Of a stretch of 8,396 bases of DNA, positions 1-6,811 are shown piece after piece. The DNA is from Fibrobacterota bacterium (GTDB taxonomy: Bacteria; Fibrobacterota; Chitinivibrionia; Chitinivibrionales; Chitinispirillaceae), in NCBI GenBank assembly GCA_023412475.1, contig JAEYNR010000042.1:1-8396 (forward strand), written 5' to 3'. The notes under the pieces are model-generated. The model did not search any database. It was not told the origin of the DNA and saw nothing but the letters and a program-made list of their open reading frames with translations. How positions within the stretch are numbered: the stretch's first letter is position 1; the number at the start of each line of letters is the position of its first letter. A program made the position numbers and the translations under genes.

Positions 1-215
1 GCAATCACCTGATCTATTCCACTGTTACCTTTATACAAATCATAGCCGTACTTGGTTTTGAATATATCAGATGATTTTTTCATTAACTGCTCAATCGTCT
101 CTTTGTGCTTGAGTTCCCATTTAGATGAAGCCTTCCAGTTTGTCTGCACAAGCTGGCATTCCTTAATATGCCTAAGCCATGATAAAAGCAGCGATTCACC
201 AATTTCTATCTTCAT
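1..215 (-). CDS. Conserved hypothetical protein, N-terminal part (runs off left edge)
   Basis: Seventy-one codons are visible from an ATG at 213-215, reading MKIEIGESLLLSWLRHIKEC and onward with no stop before the window edge. An AGGTG ribosome binding site lies about 9 bases upstream, which fixes the start. The N-terminus is mixed helical with conserved-looking tryptophans (W14, W27, W33) and no signal peptide or membrane segment. It starts 43 bases after the stop of the UDG-fold gene with no terminator between, so the two are probably co-transcribed. From memory, proteins with this opening occur beside restriction and defence genes and may continue into a nuclease-like domain, but that part is outside the window and cannot be checked here. 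That it is a real gene is fairly sure; its function is not assigned. Confidence 0.75.
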   Translation of the reverse strand, partial: MKIEIGESLLLSWLRHIKECQLVQTNWKASSKWELKHKETIEQLMKKSSDIFKTKYGYDLYKGNSGIDQVI

Positions 216-258
216 TAAAGACACCTCACAATACATACTGTTCAAAGGAAAGAATCTA

Positions 259-762
259 CTAATCTTGTTTCTTAAAATCTAAGACTTGCAACGCTTTGAT
301 TAAGCCTTCGCGATATTTTTTCTGGTTGCCATTTCCGGGGAATGGTAGAAAGAAAATGTTTTCCTCATCTCGGTAAGACTTCATAATATCAGATATACTG
401 ATTTCAGGTTTCACTAAGGTTATTTTACAAACGATTATTAGTTTTGGCTTTTCTTGCTGAACCAGTGCAACTAATCGTGGAATATTTGTATGAATACAAT
501 TACTTCTTTCACCGTCAGGCAAACCATTTATAGGTTCATCACATATGTCATATAGCCAACAATTCCATTGTTTGAAATCGTCAAGTGTGAAAATTGGTTG
601 AGCGAAATACTCATTAAAAGCTTTTTTCGTCTCCCTATAAAGTGCTGAATCCTCTTTATAAAAGAACGTTCCGCCTTGGGGTCTTGATTCTCCGACAAAC
701 AACACTTCAATATCATCAGGTTTATAATAATTCCTCAAGTCCTCAAAAGTACTGCTTGGCAT
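259..762 (-). CDS. Uracil-DNA-glycosylase-fold protein, probably atypical
   Basis: This 167-residue cytosolic protein has the landmarks of the UDG superfamily fold. A first beta strand and loop, VLFVGESRPQGGTFF (residues 20-34), sits where family 4 enzymes have VGE-x-PG. A middle strand, KPKLIIVCK (105-113), stands where they have the 'kP..iialG' strand. A C-terminal LPFPGNGNQKKYREGL (139-154) occupies the place of the HPS loop and following helix. The canonical catalytic and uracil-binding residues are not conserved (no GQDPYH, no GEAPG, no HPS), so it may bind nucleic acid or cut a different base rather than remove uracil. An AAGGTGGTG ribosome binding site 5 bases before the ATG fixes the start, and a good promoter lies just upstream. 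It leads a short unit with the gene at 1-215. The fold call is an inference from pattern; the activity is unknown. Confidence 0.7.
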   Translation of the reverse strand: MPSSTFEDLRNYYKPDDIEVLFVGESRPQGGTFFYKEDSALYRETKKAFNEYFAQPIFTLDDFKQWNCWLYDICDEPINGLPDGERSNCIHTNIPRLVALVQQEKPKLIIVCKITLVKPEISISDIMKSYRDEENIFFLPFPGNGNQKKYREGLIKALQVLDFKKQD

Positions 763-781
763 ATTTTCACCACCTTAATAA

Positions 782-810
782 ATAATAGCTCCTAAATCGT
801 CATTCGTAAA
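782..810 (-). promoter_or_regulatory. Probable sigma-A promoter for the UDG-fold gene
   Basis: On the minus strand TTTACG (805-810; 4 of 6 to consensus) and TATTAT (782-787; 5 of 6) are separated by exactly 17 bases. Transcription would start around 775, leaving a very short leader that holds little more than the ribosome binding site. This is the best-looking promoter in the window. Confidence 0.5.
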
Positions 811-948
811 TTCCTATTCATATATGTGTTTTAATAAAAGCAAATCGTCTTCAATCATACATTCTATTTATACTAATTAGACGTAGATTCCCATATATCC
901 CGAATGTCATCTATGAAACGCCCCAAAAAACAGGGTCAAAAATCGCAG

Positions 949-982
949 TTTTTTGCCTCAATTTTTGCTCATTTTTTGCTCC
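949..982. repeat. Three phased A-tract repeats, GAGCAAAAAT-like
   Basis: On the plus strand TTTTTTGC occurs at 949-956, TTTTTGC at 962-968 and TTTTTTGC at 972-979. On the minus strand each reads G(G)CAAAAA(A) preceded by GA. The GC dinucleotides are 12 and 11 bases apart, close to one helical turn, which is the arrangement expected of intrinsically bent DNA. It could be chance in an AT-rich spacer, but three near-identical units in 34 bases are notable. Confidence 0.5.
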
Positions 983-984
983 AA

Positions 985-1004
985 AACCACTACATATAGT
1001 GGTT
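985..1004. repeat. Perfect inverted repeat AACCACTA/TAGTGGTT
   Basis: An 8-bp perfect stem (985-992 with 997-1004) encloses the 4-base loop CATA. A further single copy of AACCACTA sits at 1027-1034 in direct orientation to the left arm. It may be an operator, a recombinase site or a hairpin. On the minus strand only four T residues follow (two of them in the stem), so as a terminator it would be weak. Confidence 0.6.
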
Positions 1005-1075
1005 GACCCGCCTCATTTGCCCTTAGAACCACTATTCGTCATCATTATTACGCACTCAACGTGCCTTGAGGATAC

Positions 1076-1124
1076 AAAAAAGATGTCGTACCCCTCTGGT
1101 ATCCCCTTGGCGGAAGGTCATCTT
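1076..1124 (-). terminator. Possible branched intrinsic terminator after the nuclease operon
   Basis: Starting 26 bases after the stop of the gene at 1150, the minus strand can form an outer stem AAGATG/CATCTT (1119-1124 with 1080-1085). Inside it are two small hairpins: CCTT-CCGCC-AAGG (1105-1117) and TACC-AGAGG-GGTA (1089-1101). Four more T residues follow the outer stem, giving a run of six. The three-way shape is unusual for a terminator, so it might instead be a small structured element or a coding relic. The pairing is perfect, but the stems are short. Confidence 0.35.
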
Positions 1125-1149
1125 AAGTAACTTTAACTATGTTTTTTAT

Positions 1150-2283
1150 CTACATAAAGTTATCTTTGAAATGCTTCATTACTTCATTCATATCAAATCG
1201 GTTATAAAGCATCAACTGTTGCTCTATATATGGTTTAAAAAGTCTTTCTAATCCTTTATTAATATTTAGTCGCGCAACAATTGGGTAAGTATCAATAGAA
1301 CTCACAATCTTACCATTTTTCAAAGATATTTGAGTGATATTAGTATTACCAAACATTTCAAAAGGAATTTTAAATTTTGCATTAGGGTTATGAAACACAA
1401 TGACACCGTCGTCAAGTAATTCAGGGTTATCTTGATTTACAATTTGTATTTTATAGGGTGTCTTCTTATCAGTAAAATCATGTCTGATATTATAGACTAT
1501 ATTAGTCATAGGTCCAGACTCGGATATCGCTAAGGATACCAGTTTACCTAAAGTGTGTGTACAAGTAAAGATAATACCTGAGATCATCTCATATTCCGGA
1601 TTTAAAAAGATGCCCAGAGGTATCTGCGCTTCGGAACCAGGCTTTTTTATGCTAGTTCTAGCTTCAAAGGTATCATCAATTGCATCATAATAAAGCCCAT
1701 AGAGAAGCGCCATTAATGGATATATATACTCTCTTCCATAATTGATCTGATCGTATGAACTTAAAGCGATTGCATAGGGGACATCTGTTCTTACCCAATC
1801 ACATTTTGCATAGCTGTCATAAAATTTTGTTTTCTTTGTCAGTATAGAGTTTGACAATCTAGAAATAGACTCATCTAAATGCACATAAAAGTCTCGCTGA
1901 ACATAAGGAGGGGATACCATACTTAAAAGATCATCTGCACTTCGTTGAGTCTCATTAAGACCGCTTTTACTGATATTTGCAACAACAGCCTCTACATATA
2001 ATTGATAAGGCTTTTTTATAATGAAATCTGGTCTATTATGAGATTGATCTAAGGTAAAGCTCATCTGACAAAAAAGTGCATAAAGATAGAACTCCCAGAA
2101 ACATGAGTGAAATGTAGTTTGGAATTCTACAACCATTTTGTTATCCCTATCAATGAGTCCCTCTGTCCATTTCTTAATGATTTCTCGTTCTCTATAAAGG
2201 GTTTCATCATTCAAAAATTGCACTTTCGGGTGCCACTTGTTTTTATTAACTCCGATATTCTCGTTGAATAAATCGAATTTCAA
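1150..2283 (-). CDS. PD-(D/E)XK-like defence protein, last gene of nuclease run
   Basis: This 377-residue soluble protein is not matched to a named family. Residues 57-103 carry a pattern typical of restriction-endonuclease-like folds: FHSCFWEFYLYA (E64), then NRPDFII (P85-D86), then YVEAVVAN (E98). This gives E...PD...(E)xA spacing in which the usual lysine of E-x-K is replaced, as happens in several PD-(D/E)XK branches. A later conserved-looking segment is VFHNPNAKFKIPFEMF (296-311). No transmembrane segment or helicase motif is seen. The start is a TTG with GAGGAG about 7 bases upstream; no ATG near the N-terminus has a comparable site. It follows the GIY-YIG gene by 55 bases without a terminator, so it probably shares that transcript. 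Expected role: DNA or RNA cleavage in defence. The gene is certain, the nuclease call moderately so. Confidence 0.75.
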   Translation of the reverse strand: MKFDLFNENIGVNKNKWHPKVQFLNDETLYREREIIKKWTEGLIDRDNKMVVEFQTTFHSCFWEFYLYALFCQMSFTLDQSHNRPDFIIKKPYQLYVEAVVANISKSGLNETQRSADDLLSMVSPPYVQRDFYVHLDESISRLSNSILTKKTKFYDSYAKCDWVRTDVPYAIALSSYDQINYGREYIYPLMALLYGLYYDAIDDTFEARTSIKKPGSEAQIPLGIFLNPEYEMISGIIFTCTHTLGKLVSLAISESGPMTNIVYNIRHDFTDKKTPYKIQIVNQDNPELLDDGVIVFHNPNAKFKIPFEMFGNTNITQISLKNGKIVSSIDTYPIVARLNINKGLERLFKPYIEQQLMLYNRFDMNEVMKHFKDNFM

Positions 2284-2338
2284 TATCTATCTCCTCGCTT
2301 ATGCGTCAACAACTTTAGCGGTAAGTATATTATCAATC

Positions 2339-2875
2339 TTAACTCCGAAGCTTCTTCAACTCTTTTCTAAATGCCACGTTAATTGGCGATCTATTTTTTG
2401 AAATATTCAATGGCGGGTCCAGTTCGTTTATTAGTTTTGTTTCCAAATCGCCTAGATCAATATTTAGATTAAACCAGTAAAGCATAACCAGATTATCTCG
2501 CATCCATCTGGTGAGTTCTTGCTCACGCGCTGAGTTAAATCTATATCTGCCGCTATTATCATAAACTCTGTCTGCTCTCCAACCAAATAAGGAGCCAAGA
2601 CTTTTCCGCAGCGTAGAATTTCTTGCTGTCCCATTAAAATGATTATGGTAGTCTCTATTCCTCAAGCCTTGAGAATCAGATATACCAATGTAAATGATAG
2701 GAATATTATCAATTTCCTGATATACAGCGCTCGGTATTTTTCCCTCGAGAATAGCTTTGTTTTTAACACATATCATATATAACCCAGTTTGATTCGGTAA
2801 ATCCTCGGGATTATCACATTGAGGATTAAAACAATATTTAATGTGTGAATTTAACATATTCAAGGTTGCTGACAT
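2339..2875 (-). CDS. GIY-YIG nuclease, 178 aa
   Basis: This is a GIY-YIG endonuclease domain spanning almost the whole protein. With the ATG at 2873-2875 as residue 1, it shows TGLYMICV (GLY at 31-33), then IPIIYIGISD (YIG at 62-64). Basic and polar residues LRNRDYHNHF (71-80, R72 and R74) and RNSTLRKSLG (85-94) follow, and then the metal-binding glutamate region DLETKLINELDPPLN (143-157, E145). All expected catalytic positions appear present, so an active nuclease is likely. An upstream TTG at 2884 keeps the frame open, but AGGAG sits 9 bases before the ATG and overlaps the space a TTG start would need, so the ATG is preferred. It is clearly different in sequence and length from the other GIY-YIG gene just upstream, which argues against a recent duplication. 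It is the third gene of the run from 4721 to 1150. Confidence 0.85.
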   Translation of the reverse strand: MSATLNMLNSHIKYCFNPQCDNPEDLPNQTGLYMICVKNKAILEGKIPSAVYQEIDNIPIIYIGISDSQGLRNRDYHNHFNGTARNSTLRKSLGSLFGWRADRVYDNSGRYRFNSAREQELTRWMRDNLVMLYWFNLNIDLGDLETKLINELDPPLNISKNRSPINVAFRKELKKLRS

Positions 2876-2919
2876 TAGGATCAACTCCTTTTGCTGATGC
2901 TATTGGTAGAACTGGAGCA

Positions 2920-3342
2920 TCAATGTTCTTCCTCTATATATCTTGAATCAAGTAGAAATCCGAGAAGACCTTCCACATGACCTCGTTCACGCGAATCCTG
3001 CACTTCTACATATTGAAAATAACAGTTGTCCTTCAGCCAAGCCTTTGCCTTTTCATAATCATTGATTTCAGGGAAACGCTGATTATCCTCAACTATGTAC
3101 TTTTTCAGCCTTGCGGTAGATTTAGGACCCTGTAAGTGATTTGTATATAATCTCCGTCTTAGCTTTCTTGTCCTACCTACGTAAAGAGCTTCGTCTGTAG
3201 ACTTATCAAAAATAACATAAACGACCGCCAAATCCTCTAAGAGCATGGATGGAAGCAAGGTTTTAAAATAATATTTTTCATTTGCCAGTAGCTTTTCTTT
3301 CCAATGTATCGCTGATTCAATTGCTGCTGTTTGCTGTGACAT
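2920..3342 (-). CDS. Small GIY-YIG nuclease, 140 aa
   Basis: A compact GIY-YIG fold protein. VVYVIFD (40-46, Y42) stands for the GIY strand, ALYVGRTRKLRRRL (52-65) supplies YVG and the arginine helix (R62-R64), and RGHVEGLLGFLL (120-131) holds the candidate metal-binding glutamate E124. A helical N-terminus (about 1-35) precedes the domain and could mediate partner binding. The first G of GIY is replaced by V, which occurs in functional family members. The start ATG has GGAGA 6 bases upstream. It lies 20 bases downstream of the PD-(D/E)XK gene and 44 bases upstream of the second GIY-YIG gene, so it is almost certainly in the same operon. Free-standing GIY-YIG proteins act in restriction, repair and homing; the neighbours point to defence. 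The domain is well supported; the biological role is inferred. Confidence 0.82.
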   Translation of the reverse strand: MSQQTAAIESAIHWKEKLLANEKYYFKTLLPSMLLEDLAVVYVIFDKSTDEALYVGRTRKLRRRLYTNHLQGPKSTARLKKYIVEDNQRFPEINDYEKAKAWLKDNCYFQYVEVQDSRERGHVEGLLGFLLDSRYIEEEH

Positions 3343-3362
3343 TATTTTTCTCCCCGATCTAA

Positions 3363-4721
3363 CTAAACTATTTTCTTCATCATCTGCTCAATAACCTTTG
3401 ATATGAAACTGGCCAGTTTATCATTACCTCTCAATGTTAAATTATTTTTTTCGTATTTACTTATCACGTCCAATGGTAAATAGACAGTTGTTTCATAGCC
3501 GAAGGAAACGTGCGCATAACTTCTGTTTGAGTTTTCAAAGCTATTCTTAAAAGCAGGATCAAAGCTGCTCGTGTCAATCAAACCCTTATATTTGTCTTTC
3601 AATAAGGACTTAAATTGAGGCCAATCAGGCTTTTTCCATTCTCTCGTAATATCATTATATAAGTCTATGCACTTGTCCTTACTTACGCCAAAATGCTTTT
3701 GGTAATAGGCTTTATCAAAATATTCAGCAATAATAGTGGATTGAAAATGAGCCAGCCGCAGATAAGGCTCTGTCAGCAAATCAAGCTTCAGCCCATCTAC
3801 GGTCAATGAATTTTCGTAAACCCAAGACAGGTCGTTTGTCGTTTTATTTAACAGGCAATAGCCTTGCCATTTTGTGTCACCGCTCCATATTGTGATCATT
3901 AATCTTTTTGATTCATAATCCATGCTGAGCTGGGCTTCAGTGCAAAAGACGTAGTCCAGCGGAATTATGTATCTGCCTGAGTATTTCTCCGCATCACTTT
4001 CATTTTCACAACAGTTTTTGATTAGGCTCAGTATGCGTTTATCAATGGCTGACTCATTTTCACGATCAATTGGAATACCGGTCAGCAATGATACAGGGAA
4101 CCACTGCTGATAATGGTTCTCTAAATGATTTAGGTAATGTCCCAAAACACTTTCATCATTGCTTCCGGATATATTGTAAACATCTTGCAGGATTGAAATT
4201 ATCTCCTCCCATGTGCCATCAAGTAATTCAGTATCCGGAAGATTTCCTCCTTGCTTGACAACCTCCGCAGCGATGCTTTTTACCTGTTGCTTTAATTGGA
4301 GCCTGGCATCATTAGCATTCCTTTTAACCTCAATAGTAACAAGTGTATCCTTGCAGCTTATCACGATATCTGTTATCAGACCGTTATTGTCGTCGTATTT
4401 ATTCTCTACCATGCTTATGGGAGATGATGTAGTTAATGTCATGCCGATAATATTCTGAGGGTTGGGATAGCTTTGGACTATTTTTGTTATCTGCTGTTGA
4501 ATTCCAATCTCCTTATCACTTAGCTTTTGAGGCTTCGGAACAGAGCAGGACGATTTTTTATCCATGCATTTTGCATTAATATAGTCTATTAGTCTGTCCA
4601 GAACTAAGCTGTTCTGATTTAGTAGGATAGCCAGACCTCTAGACACATTGTTTTCAATCGGCAATGACCCCTTTTGAGTATAATGCTCAAAAATATTAAG
4701 ATGTCTGTTGTTATTAAACAT
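3363..4721 (-). CDS. PD-(D/E)XK-like nuclease, first gene of nuclease run
   Basis: This protein of 452 residues begins MFNNNRHLNIFEHY. The N-terminal block (8-49) contains NIFEHYTQKGSLPIENNVSR, an apparently conserved module followed by a helical stretch. Residues 116-146 read ITDIVIS...TLVTIEVKRN...LKQQ, giving D118, then E131-V-K133 and Q145/Q146 on the next helix. This is the D-(x12)-E-x-K signature of PD-(D/E)XK nucleases. The remaining 300 residues have no motif I recognise and may be target-recognition or sensor domains. The frame opens with a GTG at 4751, but no ribosome binding site precedes it. GAGGGTG lies 8 bases before the ATG at 4719-4721, which is therefore the chosen start. It begins 35 bases after the AbiH remnant. 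It resembles lone restriction-type effectors; no methyltransferase or helicase is nearby. The nuclease call is fairly confident, the system is unknown. Confidence 0.8.
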   Translation of the reverse strand: MFNNNRHLNIFEHYTQKGSLPIENNVSRGLAILLNQNSLVLDRLIDYINAKCMDKKSSCSVPKPQKLSDKEIGIQQQITKIVQSYPNPQNIIGMTLTTSSPISMVENKYDDNNGLITDIVISCKDTLVTIEVKRNANDARLQLKQQVKSIAAEVVKQGGNLPDTELLDGTWEEIISILQDVYNISGSNDESVLGHYLNHLENHYQQWFPVSLLTGIPIDRENESAIDKRILSLIKNCCENESDAEKYSGRYIIPLDYVFCTEAQLSMDYESKRLMITIWSGDTKWQGYCLLNKTTNDLSWVYENSLTVDGLKLDLLTEPYLRLAHFQSTIIAEYFDKAYYQKHFGVSKDKCIDLYNDITREWKKPDWPQFKSLLKDKYKGLIDTSSFDPAFKNSFENSNRSYAHVSFGYETTVYLPLDVISKYEKNNLTLRGNDKLASFISKVIEQMMKKIV

Positions 4722-4756
4722 GGCTTCATCACCCTCTATATATTCCTTCACATAGA

Positions 4757-5026
4757 TTATTTTTTAACGCTATATGTACTAAATTTTCCTTTATAACCGC
4801 ATTTACTAATTGACTTCATATATTCATATCGCTTATCCTTGTCATCATAACTATTCAAATACCATACTATATTGGGGTTCGTAAGCCTTCTACATATCTG
4901 TTCGGTATACACAGCATCAACCTCAGAAAAGGAAAATCCAAATGAAAACACCTTGTCTACCTTGGAGTCAATACTATTGAAAAAGACCTTATGCTTTTCT
5001 ATAGCTCTTTTAGTATTCTGGTAAGC
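4757..5026 (-). pseudogene. AbiH-family abortive infection protein, C-terminal remnant
   Basis: An 89-codon open frame lies between an in-frame TAA at 5027-5029 and the stop at 4757-4759. It resembles the C-terminal end of AbiH-family proteins: a helix with FFNSI, then VFSFGFSFSEVD (the family's conserved 'G-S/F-S-x-x-D' loop), then NIVWYLNSYDDKDKR and KCGYKGKFSTYSV. Intact AbiH proteins are several hundred residues long, so the N-terminal two thirds are missing. The only internal start is a GTG at 4949-4951 without a good ribosome binding site, so the fragment is probably not expressed as a working protein. The break falls just downstream of the ABC-3C terminator, as if the 5' part had been replaced by the arrival of that operon. 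An alternative is that it survives as a small gene, which I think unlikely. Confidence 0.75.
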
Positions 5027-5046
5027 TTATTTACACAGGAGTAAAA

Positions 5047-5076
5047 ATTAAGATGGCTCAACAATGCCATCTTAAT
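5047..5076 (-). terminator. Intrinsic terminator of the ABC-3C operon
   Basis: A perfect 11-bp stem, ATTAAGATGGC (5047-5057) with GCCATCTTAAT (5066-5076), encloses an 8-base loop. On the minus strand the stem is followed by TTTTTAC (with the stem's last T), beginning 10 bases after the stop codon of the ATPase gene. It should separate this operon from the nuclease run downstream. Confidence 0.85.
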
Positions 5077-5086
5077 CTATTATAGA

Positions 5087-6811
5087 TTACATATTTTCTT
5101 CAATTTTTAAAAGCTTACTTTCTTGAGATAGTTCAACTGCCACATGAGCTTTTTCTAAGACCCCTTCCGGAAGCTTATCTTTCAGTATTGATATTACCAA
5201 CTGAATATTTTTATCTTGAACAAATTCGGCCACCTTAATTAACTGGTTATCATGCATTAATTCTTTTTTGTCATTTAGCAAAAAATGTAAGCAAGGAATA
5301 TTTTCATCATCCGCAAACAATATATAAGCTAAATCAAAGCACAAAATTTCTCCTTGCTTTTTACCCGAACTCATATTTGCATTAAAAGCACTGAATTTAT
5401 AAACTTGCTGATTATTTTTGTTTACTATTTTATCATATTTTAATGCGTATTTTTCCCCATACAACTCTTGGGAAATAGTAGAAAAATATTTATTAAACTT
5501 ATTCCGTTGAAGTTTTAATACCTCTTCAAAGTCACTGGAAAACAACATATCATCAATTACTTTGATTTCATCATTTATTTCCTTGATATTATTTTCAACT
5601 TCATCCAATTGTGAAATTATGCTTTCATATTCGCCTTTAATTCTGTACTTTTCATTCAATTCAACAATTATATTCTCTAATTCTTCAAAAGAATCACTTT
5701 TTGCTATTTTAGAAGAAAGCTCTTTTTCTGCTCTTAATAAAGAAGCCATAATCTTTTCTTCTTCTTTTATCTTGTTCATCAAAGCAGGAAGATCTGCAGA
5801 AATGAATTTTGCCTTTTCAATTAACATATTATTATGATAGGCGACCAGGTCAGCAAAGGTCTTCTGTATCCCAGTTATATTAATAGTAGCTTCAGAATAC
5901 AAAGTCTCCAGTTGTTTTAAATCAATTGAAGAAATGTTCTGTTCCAAGTCTAATTTCGCTTCTTCAATAAGATCCTTTCGGATGTTCATTTTACTTATGG
6001 AAGAACTTGTTTTATTAATCTTATATTTAATGTTATTAAGTTTATCTAAGTCTTCTTCAAAGGTTTCGTTTAAATTAAATGTAGATTTTTTTTCGTTTAA
6101 TGCCAAGATATCATTTTCAATTAATGAAAGTGCTATTTCATAAGCTGATCTCGTTTGATTTTTTTCTAAACGTTCTTTGAAATTTTCTTCTTGTTTTATT
6201 TTTATAACTAGAGCCTGCTTCTTCGCCCCGTCATCAAATGAGCAACCCAATAAAAATAGATACAAAGTTTCATATTCAACATCAGAAGTAAATTTATCCA
6301 ATGTTTTCAATGTGTTATTTATACTCTCATCTCTATATCTGATATTATGTGAAATTATTTGTCTAAATGTTGGTTTTTCTGATTTTTGGGTAGGTACAAG
6401 TAACTTCAACAATTCATTTTCAAATTCTTTATCAAGAGTTTCTCTTCCGTTGATGCTTCTAATAGCATTTTTCCTTGATAAAAAATTACGTTGTATCACA
6501 ATATCGTTAGAATCAGTACTATCTAAGTTTTCTGTCAAAATTAGTGTAATCGTGACCTTCTCATCAATTAAATAATTCTTAACTAAATCATAGACTTCTT
6601 TTTTATTTTCAGTATCTGTATAAATAATAGCTGGAGTTGCACCCAAGCAAAAGTCTACCAACTTTAATACGGTAGTTTTTCCAACATTATTTCCAGTTAA
6701 TTTATCATCAATAGTGGGGGTGTTATCTATTATTAGATTAAGCCCAGAGGTAAACTCTATATCTCTAATGACGCCTCTGATGCTCTCAATTATCAGTTTT
6801 CTTATGAACAT
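5087..6811 (-). CDS. ABC-3C SMC-like ATPase, DUF2326-type
   Basis: A 574-residue SMC/Rad50-style ATPase. With the ATG at 6809-6811 as residue 1, the Walker A loop is GNNVGKTT (40-47). A long helical coiled coil runs from about 200 to 430. The ABC signature is MSSGKKQG (480-487) in place of LSGGQ, and the Walker B strand is CLHFLLNDKKE with D514 and candidate catalytic E517. This split-head layout joined by a hinge-like coiled coil matches DUF2326/YydD-type proteins that form the ATPase of ABC-three-component systems, which are predicted to act on nucleic acid during conflict with phages or plasmids. The frame is open to a GTG at 6823, but the ATG four codons later is the family-like start and has GGGTGG upstream. 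It overlaps the middle-component gene by 10 bases, implying translational coupling. Family assignment is strong; the mechanism is not established. Confidence 0.88.
   Translation of the reverse strand: MFIRKLIIESIRGVIRDIEFTSGLNLIIDNTPTIDDKLTGNNVGKTTVLKLVDFCLGATPAIIYTDTENKKEVYDLVKNYLIDEKVTITLILTENLDSTDSNDIVIQRNFLSRKNAIRSINGRETLDKEFENELLKLLVPTQKSEKPTFRQIISHNIRYRDESINNTLKTLDKFTSDVEYETLYLFLLGCSFDDGAKKQALVIKIKQEENFKERLEKNQTRSAYEIALSLIENDILALNEKKSTFNLNETFEEDLDKLNNIKYKINKTSSSISKMNIRKDLIEEAKLDLEQNISSIDLKQLETLYSEATINITGIQKTFADLVAYHNNMLIEKAKFISADLPALMNKIKEEEKIMASLLRAEKELSSKIAKSDSFEELENIIVELNEKYRIKGEYESIISQLDEVENNIKEINDEIKVIDDMLFSSDFEEVLKLQRNKFNKYFSTISQELYGEKYALKYDKIVNKNNQQVYKFSAFNANMSSGKKQGEILCFDLAYILFADDENIPCLHFLLNDKKELMHDNQLIKVAEFVQDKNIQLVISILKDKLPEGVLEKAHVAVELSQESKLLKIEENM

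Larger units (their letters stand above)
763..1149. other. Intergenic spacer without a supported gene, rich in structure
   Basis: This is the longest gene-free gap inside the cluster. It contains the UDG-gene promoter, three phased A-tracts, an 8-bp perfect inverted repeat with a further AACCACTA half-site at 1027-1034, a small palindrome CTCAA/TTGAG at 1055-1070, and a branched terminator-like fold at 1076-1124. The part from about 980 to 1125 is visibly less AT-rich than the genes on either side. Short open stretches exist there in all three minus frames (for example a 21-codon ATG frame at 1056-1121), but none has a ribosome binding site. It may be a relic of an older mobile element or a recombination junction; nothing in it can be named. 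Confidence 0.6.

Noticed and set aside
1017..1121. Short minus-strand peptides in the spacer, including a 21-codon ATG frame
   Set aside because: No ribosome binding site, open stretches in all three frames, and lengths expected by chance; kept only as a possible coding relic.
1150..4721. A restriction-modification system
   Set aside because: No methyltransferase motifs (DPPY/NPPY with FxGxG) occur in any frame of the window, so the nucleases cannot be paired with a modification enzyme here.
6177..6575. Plus-strand open frame of 132 codons, and similar ones at 5562-5837 and 7335-7625
   Set aside because: They lie antisense to the well-supported ATPase and SMEK genes, are rich in Ser/Phe/Leu as expected for antisense of AT-rich coding sequence, and match no family.
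5087..6811. Wadjet/JetC or Rad50-SbcC assignment for the ATPase
   Set aside because: It is far shorter than JetC or SbcC, and the partners are SMEK and a 75-residue middle component rather than JetA/B/D or SbcD.
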